Shown: positions 1 through 10,300, counted from the stretch's first letter. The stretch: 64,000 bases of DNA from an uncultured Acidobacteriia bacterium (GCA_903828455.1 CAIKMJ010000002.1:1-64000), one strand, 5' to 3'. Translations and numbers: made by a program. The notes: a model not told the origin generated them from the sequence alone.

Positions 1-2528
1 GCCTGACGTGCGCGGCCAACGGCAACTGCGAACTGCAGGATATGGCGGGCGTGGTGGGGCTGCGCGAGGTGCGTTACGGCTACGAAGGGGCGAATCACTT
101 CGATCGGCCGAAGGACGAATCGAATCCGTATTTCACGTTCGATCCGGCGAAGTGCATTGTCTGTTCGCGCTGCGTGCGGGCGTGCGCGGAGACGCAGGGG
201 ACGTTCGCGCTGACGATCGACGGGCGCGGGTTTGCGTCCATGGTGTCGGCGGGCGGCAAGCCGTTTCTGGAATCGGAATGCGTGTCTTGCGGGGCGTGCG
301 TGGAGGCGTGCCCGACGGCGACGCTGACGGAAAAATCGCTGATCGCGAAGGGCCAGGCGGAGCACAGCGTGGTGACGACGTGCGCGTACTGCGGGGTCGG
401 CTGCGCGTTCAAGGCGGAGATGAAGGGTTCGGAAGTGGTGCGCATGGTGCCGTACAAAGACGGCAAGGCGAATCACGGGCACTCTTGCGTGAAGGGCCGG
501 TTTGCGTGGGGCTACGCGACGCATGCGGACCGCATCACGAAGCCGATGATCCGGGAAAAGATTACCGATCCGTGGCGCGAGGTTTCGTGGGAAGAGGCGA
601 TCGGGCGCGGGGCGAGCGAGTTCCGGCGGATCCAGGCGAAGTACGGGACGGATTCGATCGGCGGCATTACGTCTTCGCGCTGCACGAATGAAGAAACGTT
701 TCTGGTGCAGAAGCTGATCCGCGCGGCGTTCGGCAATAACAATGTGGATACGTGTGCGCGCGTGTGCCACTCGCCAACGGGCTATGGACTGAAAGCCACG
801 CTCGGCACCTCGGCGGGAACGCAGGATTTCGATTCGGTGGAGGCGGCCGATGTGATCCTCGTGATTGGCGCGAACCCGACGGATGCGCATCCGGTGTTCG
901 CGTCGCATATGAAGCGGCGGCTGCGGGAGGGGGCGCGGCTGATCGTCATGGACCCGCGGCGGATCGATCTGGTGCGCACGCCGCACGTGGAGGCCGATTA
1001 TCATCTGCCGCTGCGGCCGGGTACGAACGTGGCGGCGATCAACGCAATCGCGCACACCATCGTGACAGAGCATCTGGCGAACGAAGCGTACGTGAAGGAA
1101 CGTTGCGAGGCGGCGAGTTTTGGGTCGTGGCGGAAATTCATTACCGAAGAGCGCAATTCGCCGGAAGCGACCGAACCGTTCACGGGCATCCCGGCGGCGC
1201 AATTGCGGGCCGCGGCGCGGCTTTACGCAACGGGCGGGAATGCGGCGATCTATTACGGGCTGGGCGTTACGGAACACAGCCAGGGCTCGACGATGGTGAT
1301 GGGGATGGCCAACCTTGCGATGCTGACCGGGAATATCGGGCGGGTCGGGGTGGGCGTGAATCCGCTGCGGGGACAGAACAACGTGCAGGGGGCGTGCGAT
1401 ATGGGGTCGTTCCCGCATGAGTTTTCCGGTTACCGGCACGTGTCGGAGACGGCGGTGCGGGAGTCCTTCGAAAAGGAGTGGGGGGTGCCGTTGCAGTCCG
1501 AACCTGGCCTGCGCATTCCGAACATGCTGGACGCGGCGGAGGACGGCACGTTCAAAGGAATCTACGTGCAGGGCGAGGATATTGCGCAGTCCGATCCGGG
1601 CACGAAACACGTGACCGCGGCGCTGGCGGCGATGGAGTGCGTGGTGGTGCAGGATCTGTTTCTCAACGAGACTGCCAGCTATGCGCATGTGTTTCTGCCG
1701 GGCTCGTCGTTCCTCGAAAAGGACGGCACCTTTACCAATGCCGAGCGGCGGATCAGCCGGGTGCGCAAGGTGATGCCGCCCGCGGCGGGGCTTGCCGACT
1801 GGGAAATCACCATGGCGCTTGCGAACGCGCTGGGTTATGCGATGCACTACACGCATCCATCGGAAATCATGGATGAGATTGCGCGTATGACGCCGACGTT
1901 CCGGGGCGTAAGTTACGGGAAGATCGAAGAACTCGGCAGCGTGCAGTGGCCGTGCAACGAGCAGGCTCCGGAAGGCACGCCGACCATGCACGTGGGCCGT
2001 TTCGTGCGCGGCGAGGGGCGATTCATGATCACTGAGTTTGTCCCGACCGAAGAGCGCACCAGCGCGCGATTCCCGCTGATTCTCACGACGGGCCGGATTC
2101 TGACGCAGTACAACGTGGGTGCGCAGACGCGGCGAACGCAGAATAACGTGTGGCATCGCGAAGATGTGCTCGACATCCACCCGTTCGACGCAGAGCATCG
2201 CGGCATCCGCGACGGCGATCTGGTGGCGGTGACGAGCCGGGCGGGCGAGACGTCGCTGCACGCGCGCATCACGGAACGCATGCAGCCGGGCGTGGTTTAT
2301 ACGACGTTCCACCATGCGGCGAGCGGCGCGAACGTGGTCACCACCGAGTTTTCCGACTGGGCGACGAGTTGCCCGGAATACAAGGTAACGGCCGTGGAAG
2401 TGCGGCCGGTGCGGAACGAATCGGAGTGGCAGGCACGGCACCGCGAGACGCGGCGGCTGACGACGCAGATTGCGGGCAGAAACGATTCCGTCTCATCCGA
2501 TGCGCTGCAGGGAACGAGCGGAGACTGA
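1..2528 (+). CDS. fdsA: Formate dehydrogenase, alpha (catalytic) subunit, 5' end missing
   Basis: Molybdopterin catalytic subunit of a cytoplasmic NAD-linked formate dehydrogenase, oxidising formate to CO2. The frame is open from the left edge and already encodes LTCAANGNCELQ, the NuoG-like cluster-binding region, so the start lies outside the window; 841 residues are visible. Counting from the first internal Met (base 42), two ferredoxin 4Fe-4S motifs lie near residues 38-48 and 80-90, the 4Fe-4S motif of the molybdopterin domain (CAYCGVGC) near 114-121, and the active-site loop RVCHSPT has Cys242 (TGC, 765-767) as the likely Mo ligand instead of selenocysteine. The C-terminal molydopterin dinucleotide-binding domain is complete. 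The stop overlaps the fdsD start (TGATG), so the two are co-translated. Beta and gamma subunits should lie upstream. FdsA is preferred over respiratory FdhA because of the long ferredoxin-rich N-terminus and the following fdsD. Confidence 0.93.
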   Translation, partial: LTCAANGNCELQDMAGVVGLREVRYGYEGANHFDRPKDESNPYFTFDPAKCIVCSRCVRACAETQGTFALTIDGRGFASMVSAGGKPFLESECVSCGACVEACPTATLTEKSLIAKGQAEHSVVTTCAYCGVGCAFKAEMKGSEVVRMVPYKDGKANHGHSCVKGRFAWGYATHADRITKPMIREKITDPWREVSWEEAIGRGASEFRRIQAKYGTDSIGGITSSRCTNEETFLVQKLIRAAFGNNNVDTCARVCHSPTGYGLKATLGTSAGTQDFDSVEAADVILVIGANPTDAHPVFASHMKRRLREGARLIVMDPRRIDLVRTPHVEADYHLPLRPGTNVAAINAIAHTIVTEHLANEAYVKERCEAASFGSWRKFITEERNSPEATEPFTGIPAAQLRAAARLYATGGNAAIYYGLGVTEHSQGSTMVMGMANLAMLTGNIGRVGVGVNPLRGQNNVQGACDMGSFPHEFSGYRHVSETAVRESFEKEWGVPLQSEPGLRIPNMLDAAEDGTFKGIYVQGEDIAQSDPGTKHVTAALAAMECVVVQDLFLNETASYAHVFLPGSSFLEKDGTFTNAERRISRVRKVMPPAAGLADWEITMALANALGYAMHYTHPSEIMDEIARMTPTFRGVSYGKIEELGSVQWPCNEQAPEGTPTMHVGRFVRGEGRFMITEFVPTEERTSARFPLILTTGRILTQYNVGAQTRRTQNNVWHREDVLDIHPFDAEHRGIRDGDLVAVTSRAGETSLHARITERMQPGVVYTTFHHAASGANVVTTEFSDWATSCPEYKVTAVEVRPVRNESEWQARHRETRRLTTQIAGRNDSVSSDALQGTSGD

Positions 2529-2734
2529 TGCAGACGGAACTGCTGATTCACAACGCGAACCAGATCGCACTGAACTTTGCCGCGTTCCCGCGCGAAGAGG
2601 CGATCGCGGGCGTGGCCGATCACATCCGGAAGTTCTGGGAGCGGCGCATGCGCCGGCAGCTCGTGGAATATACGGCTGCTGGTGGCGCGGGGCTGCACGA
2701 GCTGGTGCTTGAAGCGGTGGGTCGGCTGCAGTAG
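2528..2734 (+). CDS. fdsD: Formate dehydrogenase delta subunit (FdsD)
   Basis: A 68-residue protein of the FdsD family, a small accessory subunit of NAD-dependent formate dehydrogenases. It starts with the typical pattern of a Met, a short variable stretch and ANQIALNF, and contains the family hallmark of a helical region with HIRKFWERRMRRQL. Its ATG overlaps the TGA of the catalytic subunit by one base, which supports this start and an fds operon order with delta last. FdsD is thought to help assembly or stability of the molybdoenzyme; that role is known from the family and is not visible here. Confidence 0.88.
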   Translation: MQTELLIHNANQIALNFAAFPREEAIAGVADHIRKFWERRMRRQLVEYTAAGGAGLHELVLEAVGRLQ

Positions 2735-2942
2735 CACCGTGAGTCGCGGCGGTGCCCGGTAGTACCAGGCGGTGCAGTGCTGCCCAGACCCGGAGTCCCG
2801 GTTCCGGACTCTGCGTCTAAATCGGATGGTACTTTCACTCCCCTGCCATTTCCGGGCGAAACTACGGGTTTTTCCGATAGCAGGAGCCTCAAAAGTGCGC
2901 CAGAAGGGCGTTTTGTTATCCAAGGAGAGGGCTATCTCGGGA
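2735..2942. other. Intergenic stretch after fdsD
   Basis: No gene is supported. A 6-bp inverted repeat (GAGTCC and GGACTC around 2792-2812) has no T-run behind it, so I do not call a terminator. The right-hand end leads into the promoter of the following regulator gene. Confidence 0.4.
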
Positions 2943-2971
2943 TTGACTTCACAGTACTAGAACCATAGACT
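2943..2971 (+). promoter_or_regulatory. Putative sigma-70 promoter of the NarL-like regulator
   Basis: TTGACT at 2943-2948 and TAGACT at 2966-2971 are separated by 17 bases, a good match to the housekeeping consensus (5/6 and 4/6). Transcription would begin near 2978. That is only about 10 bases before the ATG at 2988, but about 80 bases before the TTG at 3057 preferred as the start, which gives a normal leader. Confidence 0.55.
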
Positions 2972-3056
2972 TATGAATGAGTAGTGCATGAAAGCTAATC
3001 GAGCAGCTATGTCGGTACTAACGGGCCGCAGTGAAACGCTGAGCGAGGAGTGTGCT

Positions 3057-3737
3057 TTGCCGCCGATCCGTGTCCTCGTAGTCGACGACCAGCCCCTGTT
3101 TCGGGATGGAATCTCACAATTGCTTTCGACGCAGCCGGACATGACGGTGGTGGGGGCAGCTGACAACATCGCCGACGCGATTGAGCTGCTGCGCACGACG
3201 CGGCCGGACGTTGCGCTGGTGGGGTGGCTCGCCAGTTCGGCGAATGGTCAGAAGTTCTTTGCGGCTTATCAGGACGCGAAACTGGCGACGCGGATCGTGA
3301 TGCTGGTCAACGACGAGCCGAAGGAAGATTTCGTGGATGCGGTGCGGCTCGGCTGCTGCGGTATTGTTCCGAAGCAAACTTCCACGGAATTGCTGCTGAA
3401 GAGCATTCGCAAGGTCCATGCGGGCGAGTTCTGGCTGGACCGGATTACCACGGCTGACGTGATCCGGCGGCTGGCGAAAAAGGGCGGGACGGCTCCGACG
3501 AACGCGGGTGCGCGGCTCGGCGTGCGCGATCAGGGAGCGGCGCTCAGCACACGCGAGCGGGAAATCGTGAGTCTGGTGGCGCAGGGCTTCAAGAACAAGG
3601 AAATGGCCGAGCGGATGTTCATCAGCGAGCAGACGGTGAAGAATCATCTGCACAACATCTTCGACAAGCTGGGTGTTTCGGACCGGCTCGAACTGGCGCT
3701 TTACGCGATTCACTACAACCTGCACGATCAGGCGTAG
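3057..3737 (+). CDS. NarL/LuxR-type response regulator with degenerate receiver domain
   Basis: A 226-residue DNA-binding regulator: receiver-like domain (about 1-125) and LuxR-type helix-turn-helix (about 160-226, with STREREIVSLVAQG and SEQTVKNHLHNIFDKLGV). I chose the TTG at 3057 because GAGGAG sits six bases upstream and the product then begins PPIRVLVVDD, exactly at the receiver; the in-frame ATGs at 2988 and 3009 lack a ribosome-binding site. The acidic pair D10/D11 is present. However, the phosphoacceptor position reads PDVALVGWL, with Gly56 where the Asp should be, and the usual Ser/Thr switch residue is Asn (VMLVND). The conserved Lys (VPKQ) is kept. It therefore probably works without Asp phosphorylation. 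No partner kinase is adjacent; the NtrY/NtrX pair faces it. Confidence 0.85.
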   Translation: MPPIRVLVVDDQPLFRDGISQLLSTQPDMTVVGAADNIADAIELLRTTRPDVALVGWLASSANGQKFFAAYQDAKLATRIVMLVNDEPKEDFVDAVRLGCCGIVPKQTSTELLLKSIRKVHAGEFWLDRITTADVIRRLAKKGGTAPTNAGARLGVRDQGAALSTREREIVSLVAQGFKNKEMAERMFISEQTVKNHLHNIFDKLGVSDRLELALYAIHYNLHDQA

Positions 3738-3808
3738 CGAACGCTCTCTTCATTACTTATTCCGCCGGAGCAACTGTCCCGCGGGTGCGCATTCCGGCAG
3801 TCGAGCTT

Positions 3809-5173
3809 CTATTCGCGCGGCGCGATGCCGAGCGCGCGCATCTTCCGGTACAGGTTGCTTCGTTCGAGGCCGAGCAGTTCGGCGGCGCGGCTGACGTTTC
3901 CGCCCGACTCTTCCAGCTTCTTCAGAATGTAGTCACGCTCGGCGGCTTCCCGCACATCCTGCAGGCTGCCATAACGCTGCGCTGATTTTTCGAGTGAAGC
4001 TTTTCGCGCCAACTGCAACGGAATGTGACGCGCGTCGATGCGGCTCTGCGGGTGCAGGATCACGATGCGTTCGATGAGATTGCGCAGTTCGCGCACGTTG
4101 CCGGGCCAGTGATACTCATGCAGCGTTTCGAGGGCCTGAGGGGTCAGCTCTTTGGGCTTGCGGCCGTAGGAGCGCGCGAACTCATCGAGGAAGTAACGGG
4201 CCAGCGCCGGAATGTCTTCACGGCGTTCCCGCAGCGGCGGCACGTAAAACGGGATTACATTGAGCCGGTAGAAGAGCGCTTCGCGAAAATTGCCGCGCTC
4301 GATTTCTTCTTCCAGATTCTTGTTGGTGGCGGCCACAACGCGCACATCGACCTTCACCGATTCGTGCGCGCCGACGGGCTCGAAGCGCTGCTCTTCAAGG
4401 GCGCGCAGCACCTTCGACTGCGTGAGCAGGCTCATGTCGCCGACTTCATCGAGAAACAGAGTGCCGCCGTCGGCCTTCTGGAACTTGCCCACCTTGCGCT
4501 CGTGTTCCGGCGTGAAACTGCCTTTCATGTGGCCGAACAATTCGCTTTCGATGAGGCTCTCGGGAATGGCGGCGCAATTGACCTCAACGAAGGGCTTGCG
4601 CGCGCGGGGGCTCATGGCATGGAGGGCGTGCGCCACCAGTTCCTTGCCGGTGCCGCTTTCACCGTAGATGAGAACGCGGCCGTTGGTGCCCGCCATCAGC
4701 GCCAACTGCTGGCGGAGCGCTTTCATGGGGACGCTGTCCCCGACGATGAGCGTTTCGCTGCCGGAAGAGTCGCGGAGGTTTTCGTTTTCGGTGACGAGGC
4801 GGCGGTGCTCGAGTGCGTGGCGGGCGACGAGCAGAACGCGGTCGATGGAGAGCGGCTTTTCGAGGAAGTCGTAGGCGCCGAGTTTGGTGGCGCGCACGGC
4901 AGTTTCGATGGTGCCGTGGCCGGAGATCATGACCGTCACGGGGCGGTCGGCGGCGGGAATTTTCTCGATGCGGCTGAGTGTTTCGAGGCCATCGATGCCG
5001 GGCAGCCAGATGTCGAGAATCAGCAGATCGAAGACGGAGCGGCCGAGCGTTTCGAGGCAGGCCTCGCCGCTGTCGACGGCCTGTACTTCGAAGCCTTCAT
5101 CTTCGAGAACGCCGGAGAGGGACTGCCGGATGCCGGGCTCGTCGTCCACGATTAAAACGCGGGGAGTTCTCAT
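3809..5173 (-). CDS. ntrX: NtrX-like sigma-54 response regulator with altered GAFTGA loop
   Basis: A 454-residue NtrC-family regulator: receiver (1-120, phosphoacceptor Asp54 in LLILDIW, Lys106), AAA+ domain (about 143-370, Walker A GESGTGKE at 171-178, Walker B TLFLDEVGD) and a C-terminal Fis-type helix-turn-helix (about 410-450). It overlaps the upstream kinase gene by 4 bp, the normal NtrY-NtrX arrangement. The oddity is the sigma-54 contact loop: the expected GAFTGA reads GSFTPE (residues 218-223, bases 4505-4522), with Pro and Glu replacing Gly and Ala in a domain of normal length. GAFTGA is generally needed to remodel the sigma-54 holoenzyme, so this protein may repress or activate in another way. 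Confidence 0.9.
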   Translation of the reverse strand: MRTPRVLIVDDEPGIRQSLSGVLEDEGFEVQAVDSGEACLETLGRSVFDLLILDIWLPGIDGLETLSRIEKIPAADRPVTVMISGHGTIETAVRATKLGAYDFLEKPLSIDRVLLVARHALEHRRLVTENENLRDSSGSETLIVGDSVPMKALRQQLALMAGTNGRVLIYGESGTGKELVAHALHAMSPRARKPFVEVNCAAIPESLIESELFGHMKGSFTPEHERKVGKFQKADGGTLFLDEVGDMSLLTQSKVLRALEEQRFEPVGAHESVKVDVRVVAATNKNLEEEIERGNFREALFYRLNVIPFYVPPLRERREDIPALARYFLDEFARSYGRKPKELTPQALETLHEYHWPGNVRELRNLIERIVILHPQSRIDARHIPLQLARKASLEKSAQRYGSLQDVREAAERDYILKKLEESGGNVSRAAELLGLERSNLYRKMRALGIAPRE

Positions 5174-7278
5174 GCGGGAACCGAAGCCGCCTGGCTGGCG
5201 GGCGCTTGTTCTGCCGCGCGGTCGGCGGAGGCCGCCGGAATCTCAATCGTGAAGATGGCACCGCACGGTTCGTTGTCTTCGACGCGAATGGTGGCGTTGT
5301 GTTCGGTCAGGATGTGGCTGACGATAGCGAGCCCGAGTCCGGTTCCGCGTGCTTTCGTTGAAAAGTATGGCAAAAAGAGTTTTTCCTTCTGGTCCGGCGT
5401 GATGCCGCAACCGGAATCGGCGAAGATGACTTCCACGGCGTCGATGCCGGCGCGGGTCTGAATGGAAAGCTGGCGCGACGCGGAGTCTTCCATGGCCTCG
5501 GCGGCGTTATCGACGAGATTGACGACCACGCGCTTGAACTGTTCGGGGTCAACCAAAACAGGCGGAAGACCGGGCGCAAGATCCACCGTGAGTTCGACTC
5601 CTTCGAGACGCCCTTCGAAAACGGCAAGGCCGGTGGAGACGACTTCGTTGAGATCGCACACCACGGGGTTGGCCGCGGGGAGACGCGAGAACGAGGTGAA
5701 TTCATCGACCAGCCGCTTCACGGAAGCCGTTTCTTCGAGGATGGTCTCGGCGCATTCGCGAATTACTTTGTCGACAGCAGGCGGCAACGCGGCGCGATTG
5801 GCCTGACGGAGGATGCGTTCGGCGGAAAGCGTGATGGGCGTCAGCGGATTGCGGATTTCATGCGCGACGCGGCGGGCCACTTCGCTCCACGCCGCGATCT
5901 TTTGCGCGCGCAGCAGATCGCTGGTGTCTTCGATGACAACGACAAAGCCCTCTCCGCGGCGGCCGGCGATAGCCGCAACGGTAACGGCGAGGTGCAGGGT
6001 GCGCCGCGCGGTTTTGACTTCCAGTTGCTGCGAGGCGTGGCCGGTGCGGCGGGCGCGATTCATCAGGTAGCGGATTTCGCGAGCGTCGTCGGCGGAGAAC
6101 AGGTCTTCCAGACGGGCGGCTTCGCGCGGCTGCGCATCGGGGAAGATCTCCTCCAGCGCTTTATTCACACGCTGGACGGCGCCGCCGGAATCCACGGAAA
6201 TGACGCCGGTGGGGATGCTTTCGAGAATGGCTTCGGTGAAGCGGCGGCGGGTTTCGATTTCGGCGCGGTTGGCTTCGAGGTCGCCGGTCATGCGGTTGAA
6301 GCCGCTGACGAGCCGGGCCAGCTCATCGACGGCGGTGACGCTGACGCGGTAGCTGAGATTGCCTTTGCTGACCTCCTCGGCGGCGCGCAGCAGAGCGGTG
6401 ATCGGCGAGCTGATCTGGCGTGCCATGTACTGAGCGAGCCAACTGGCGACGAAAAAGATGAAGAAGGCGATCAGCGCGAGGAGCTGAAGAAAGTGGCGGC
6501 GGATGACCTTGCGCTGTTCGCTGAGCTGGAGGAATGCGCGATCGTAGGCTTCAATTCCTTTTTGCTGAGCGACGACATCGAGCGGGGCGGCGATCGCCAG
6601 GTTCACGGTTCCGCGCGCGCCATCGGGCAGGCGCACCGGCGCGCTGCCCCGAACGACCAGAGGATCCTGCGCGGGCGGAAAGAGGCCGAACCGGGCGAGC
6701 GGCGCACCACCAGCAGCCGGCACCACGGTGGCGGCAAGAATGGAGTGCGACTGGCAGAAGCGCGCGAGCCAGCCGGCATCTTCGAGTGCAGAGTCGCCGG
6801 CGAGGCGTGCTTCGTAAAGGGTTGCAATGGATTCGGCCTGCGCGTTGGCCTTGTCCGCGGTCTGGCGGCCGAGCGCGGAGGCGATCTTCGCCATATCGAC
6901 CAGCTCATGCTCAACGGGTCGCGTGAACCATTTCTGCAGGGTGGCGTTCAGCACGTAAAAGCTGAACAGCACCATGAAGAAGACGGGCATCAGGCTGAGG
7001 GCGAGAGCGCCGAATACAAGCTTGGTGCGGATGCGCGAGCCGATGCGGTCGCTGCGCCGTTCCATCCAGAGCTTCACCACGAGCCGCACCAGCATGAAGC
7101 CGAGCGCCAGCATCAGCAGGAAGATCAGGATCGAGATGCCGTAAAAGATGAAGGTTTGCTCGGGATCGTCCGGCGCAATGGCGGCGAAGTTTCCCGCGAA
7201 CGAGCCCTGCCAGACCACTACGATCAGGCACGCAAGAAGGAGTACGGCGGCTAGGCCGTAGCGGAGGCGTTTGGGCAT
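5170..7278 (-). CDS. ntrY: NtrY-like membrane sensor histidine kinase
   Basis: A 702-residue kinase with the NtrY layout: three N-terminal membrane segments (about 7-24, 42-70, 88-112), an extracytoplasmic stretch, a fourth membrane segment (about 262-282), HAMP (about 283-340), a PAS domain (about 350-455), HisKA with the phosphoacceptor in VAHEIRNPLTP (His473), and a HATPase domain with ADSGCGI and GTGLGLAIV. The C-terminal 15 residues are Ala-rich. It overlaps ntrX by 4 bp and should phosphorylate it. A TATACT motif (minus strand, 7296-7301) lies about 18 bases before the start and could be a -10 element; no clear -35 is seen. Confidence 0.92.
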   Translation of the reverse strand: MPKRLRYGLAAVLLLACLIVVVWQGSFAGNFAAIAPDDPEQTFIFYGISILIFLLMLALGFMLVRLVVKLWMERRSDRIGSRIRTKLVFGALALSLMPVFFMVLFSFYVLNATLQKWFTRPVEHELVDMAKIASALGRQTADKANAQAESIATLYEARLAGDSALEDAGWLARFCQSHSILAATVVPAAGGAPLARFGLFPPAQDPLVVRGSAPVRLPDGARGTVNLAIAAPLDVVAQQKGIEAYDRAFLQLSEQRKVIRRHFLQLLALIAFFIFFVASWLAQYMARQISSPITALLRAAEEVSKGNLSYRVSVTAVDELARLVSGFNRMTGDLEANRAEIETRRRFTEAILESIPTGVISVDSGGAVQRVNKALEEIFPDAQPREAARLEDLFSADDAREIRYLMNRARRTGHASQQLEVKTARRTLHLAVTVAAIAGRRGEGFVVVIEDTSDLLRAQKIAAWSEVARRVAHEIRNPLTPITLSAERILRQANRAALPPAVDKVIRECAETILEETASVKRLVDEFTSFSRLPAANPVVCDLNEVVSTGLAVFEGRLEGVELTVDLAPGLPPVLVDPEQFKRVVVNLVDNAAEAMEDSASRQLSIQTRAGIDAVEVIFADSGCGITPDQKEKLFLPYFSTKARGTGLGLAIVSHILTEHNATIRVEDNEPCGAIFTIEIPAASADRAAEQAPASQAASVPA

Positions 7279-7337
7279 GACAACCGTCTAGTTTCAGTAT
7301 AGTGAGGCGCGGACGCACCGGCGGGGCGGGTCCGGTT

Positions 7338-10300
7338 TCAGAAGATCAGCCGTGCCGCGAGCTGGGCGGTGCGGGATGGCTGGCTCACGGCATTGTACTG
7401 TCCGAAGGACGAGGACGTGATGCTGGATGACGTCATGCTCAGGAAGGAGTGCGCGTTGAAGATGTTGTAATACTCGCCGCGCAGCTGCAGGTTGATCTTT
7501 TCCGTGATGTGGAAGTTCTTGTAGATATTGCAGTCGAAGTTGGTCTGTCCGTTGAGGCGCAATACGTTGCGACCGAGCGTTCCGTAGTTGCCGAGCAGGG
7601 GCTGCGCCAGACCGAGGCTCTGCGCCCAGGTGCTGATCGGAACGCCGTTCACGACGCTGGTCCCGGCGGGGGCGCTGGCCGATCCGGCGGGCTGCGGGTT
7701 GAAATTGCCGAGGGTCGCGCCGATGTTCGGGCGGTCGACGCTGTTACCGCTTCCAAGGTACTGGAGTGGATCGGTCATGCCGCCAACGGTGGATCCGGCG
7801 TAGATGTTCACGGGGAAACCGGTGCGCACGGTGCCGATACCGGCCACCGCCCAGCCACCCAGCAGAGTTCGGAGCAGATGACTGGATGAGTTCAGAAAGA
7901 ACGGCAGCTCCCAGGTGTGTGTAATGGCGAGGGTCTGGCGGACGTCGAACTGGCTTGAAGCACGGTTATTCCGGTTGCTGGCGGGATTCTGCTGGGCCGG
8001 GGTGTCATTGATCAGAACGCTGAGAACATCGGAATTGTCGTCCAGCGAGTGCGACCAGGAATAAGCGGCATTTACGAAATAGCGCTCGTGGTAGCGCTTC
8101 TGCACTTCCACCTGGAGAGCGTTGTACGAAGAATTGGCGTTGCTTTCGACGTAATTCACGGCGTTAAAGCGAGGGTCGAGGCGGTTGCTGTAGCTGCCGA
8201 CGCTGCCATTCAGGCCGGCGCTGGCGGCGGTGAACTGGCTGAGTCGTGCGAGCTCATCGGCGTAACTGGTGGCTGGAGCGGGAGGATTCGCCGACAGATT
8301 GAGGGGCTGAGTGCGGAGCAGATATGTGCCTTTCGTCCCGACGTAGGTGGCTTTGACGACGAGATTGGGGACGACTTCGCGCTCTGCTCCGAGGCTCCAC
8401 TGCTGGACCCGCGGGTTGCGCAGATTCTGCTGGATGGCGGGGTTGATGGCGCCGAAGTTCTTCGCCGTTGCGCTCAACTGGCCGACGGCGGCCGACGTCG
8501 CGAGCTGTATTGCGGCGCTTCCGGCGACCAGGTTAGCGAAGCTGTTGGCGCCCGTGAAGCTGGACGCGCCGGAAAGAGTGGCGGTGTAGCTGAGCGGCGG
8601 CAGCGAGCGCTGGTTGGTAATCGGATTGAGAAAGATGAAGTCGTACGCGATGCCGTAGCCGCCGCGAATCACCGTTTTGTTATCGCTGAAGGGCCGGAAG
8701 GCGAAGCCGAGGCGCGGCGCCCAGTTGTAGTTGCCGTGATAGGACGGCTGGCCGGTTTCCAGTTGTCCCAGCGGGCCGGCGCCGGCGGCACCAAAGGCGG
8801 CGTGCTGATCCAGATTCAGGTTCGAGATCAGGCCATGGGATTCGGTGGGGCCGCCGGAATATTCGAGGCGGGCGCCGAGGTTGACGGTCAGACGGCGGCT
8901 GATCCGCCAGTCGTCCTGCAGGAAGGCGAAGGCGTTATTTTCGCGGTTCTGGCGGTAAGTATTGCCAAAACTCTGCGTGTAACTGCTGAGCTGGCCGGCG
9001 GCGAAGGCGGCGAAACTGGCGAAGGTCAGGGTGGAGCGGACGTTGCTGTCGAGATAAGAATCGACGGCGAGGCGATACCATTCGATGCCGGACTTGAAGG
9101 TGTGGGCGCCGCGCGAATAGCTGAGATTGTCGGTGTACTGGTAAGTGCGCTGGTCGCGCCCCTGGGGCAGGATGTAGGAGAGCCCGAGGCTGGCGGTGCC
9201 ATCGCCGAAATTGATCTGCGGACCGAGCGGGTCAGGCGTCCGGATCGGAAAGGACGGATTGCTTTGTCCGAAGCCGAAGCGAAACTCGTTGACGAGGCTG
9301 CCGTGGAAGACGTGGGTTTCAGCAAGCGTCGCCTGGCGGGGGTGAACGGCGCTCGAGGCACCGAAATACGGAAGATTGCTGGTGATGAAGGTGTAGCTGG
9401 CCGACTGCGCCACGGAGTCGTAGACGGAATAGCGGGCCCACAGGGTGTCGTTGCGGCTGATCACGACGTCGCCGCGTTCGGCGACCTGCCAGGCGTTCGT
9501 CGCGTTGGGCGCGTATTCGGACAGGGTGCCGGTGGGGGACGACGGCAACTGATATTGCTTCGCGAGCGCCAGCGCCGTGGGGTCGGTAATGGAAGCAAGT
9601 TGGGCTGGCGTGGGCACCGCGGCGATGACGGGCGTGCCGAGGCCGCGCCGTTTGCCGCCTTCGGAATCCACATGCCAGAAGAGGCGGTTCCTGCCGTTGT
9701 AAAGCTTCGGGAGGTAAACGGGGCCGCCGGCTTCGAAGCCGTATACGTTCTGGCGAAGTTCGGGGACGCTGCCGGTGCGATCGAAGAATCCGCGGGCATT
9801 TAGCAGGTTATTTTGGAAATATTCGTAGAGTTCGCCGTGAAATGCATTGGCGCCGCTTTTGGTTATGTAGAGAACCTGCGAGCCGGCATTTCGGCCGTAC
9901 TCGGCGCTGAAATTGTTGGTAATGACCTGAACTTCGGCGATGGCGGAGAAGTTGAGAGGGTTGAGAACGCCGCCGGTGCCGGTTGCGGTGAGGTCGGTGG
10001 CGGTTATGCCATCGACCACGATGTTGTTGGCGCGGCCGCGGCCGCCGTTTGCGTTGAAGTTGCCGGACCCGAGGAAAGGATTATTCGGGGAGACCGGCAC
10101 GACGCCCGGGGCGGTAATTGCGAAGGCGGTGGCGTTGCGGCCGACGGGAATTTCCTGAATCGCGTGTCCCGAATATGAGGTCTGGAGCTGCGCATTTTCC
10201 GTGTCGAGGTGCGAGACAGCGTCCGTGACCTGAACGGTCTGTTCGAACGGGCCGACGCGGAGGCGCAGCGTCAGGGCGATCGTCTCGCCGGCGCGGACAT

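Noticed and set aside
765-767. Selenocysteine at the formate dehydrogenase active site
   Set aside because: The codon is TGC (Cys), not TGA.
2792-2812. Terminator after fdsD
   Set aside because: Only a 6-bp stem and no T-run.
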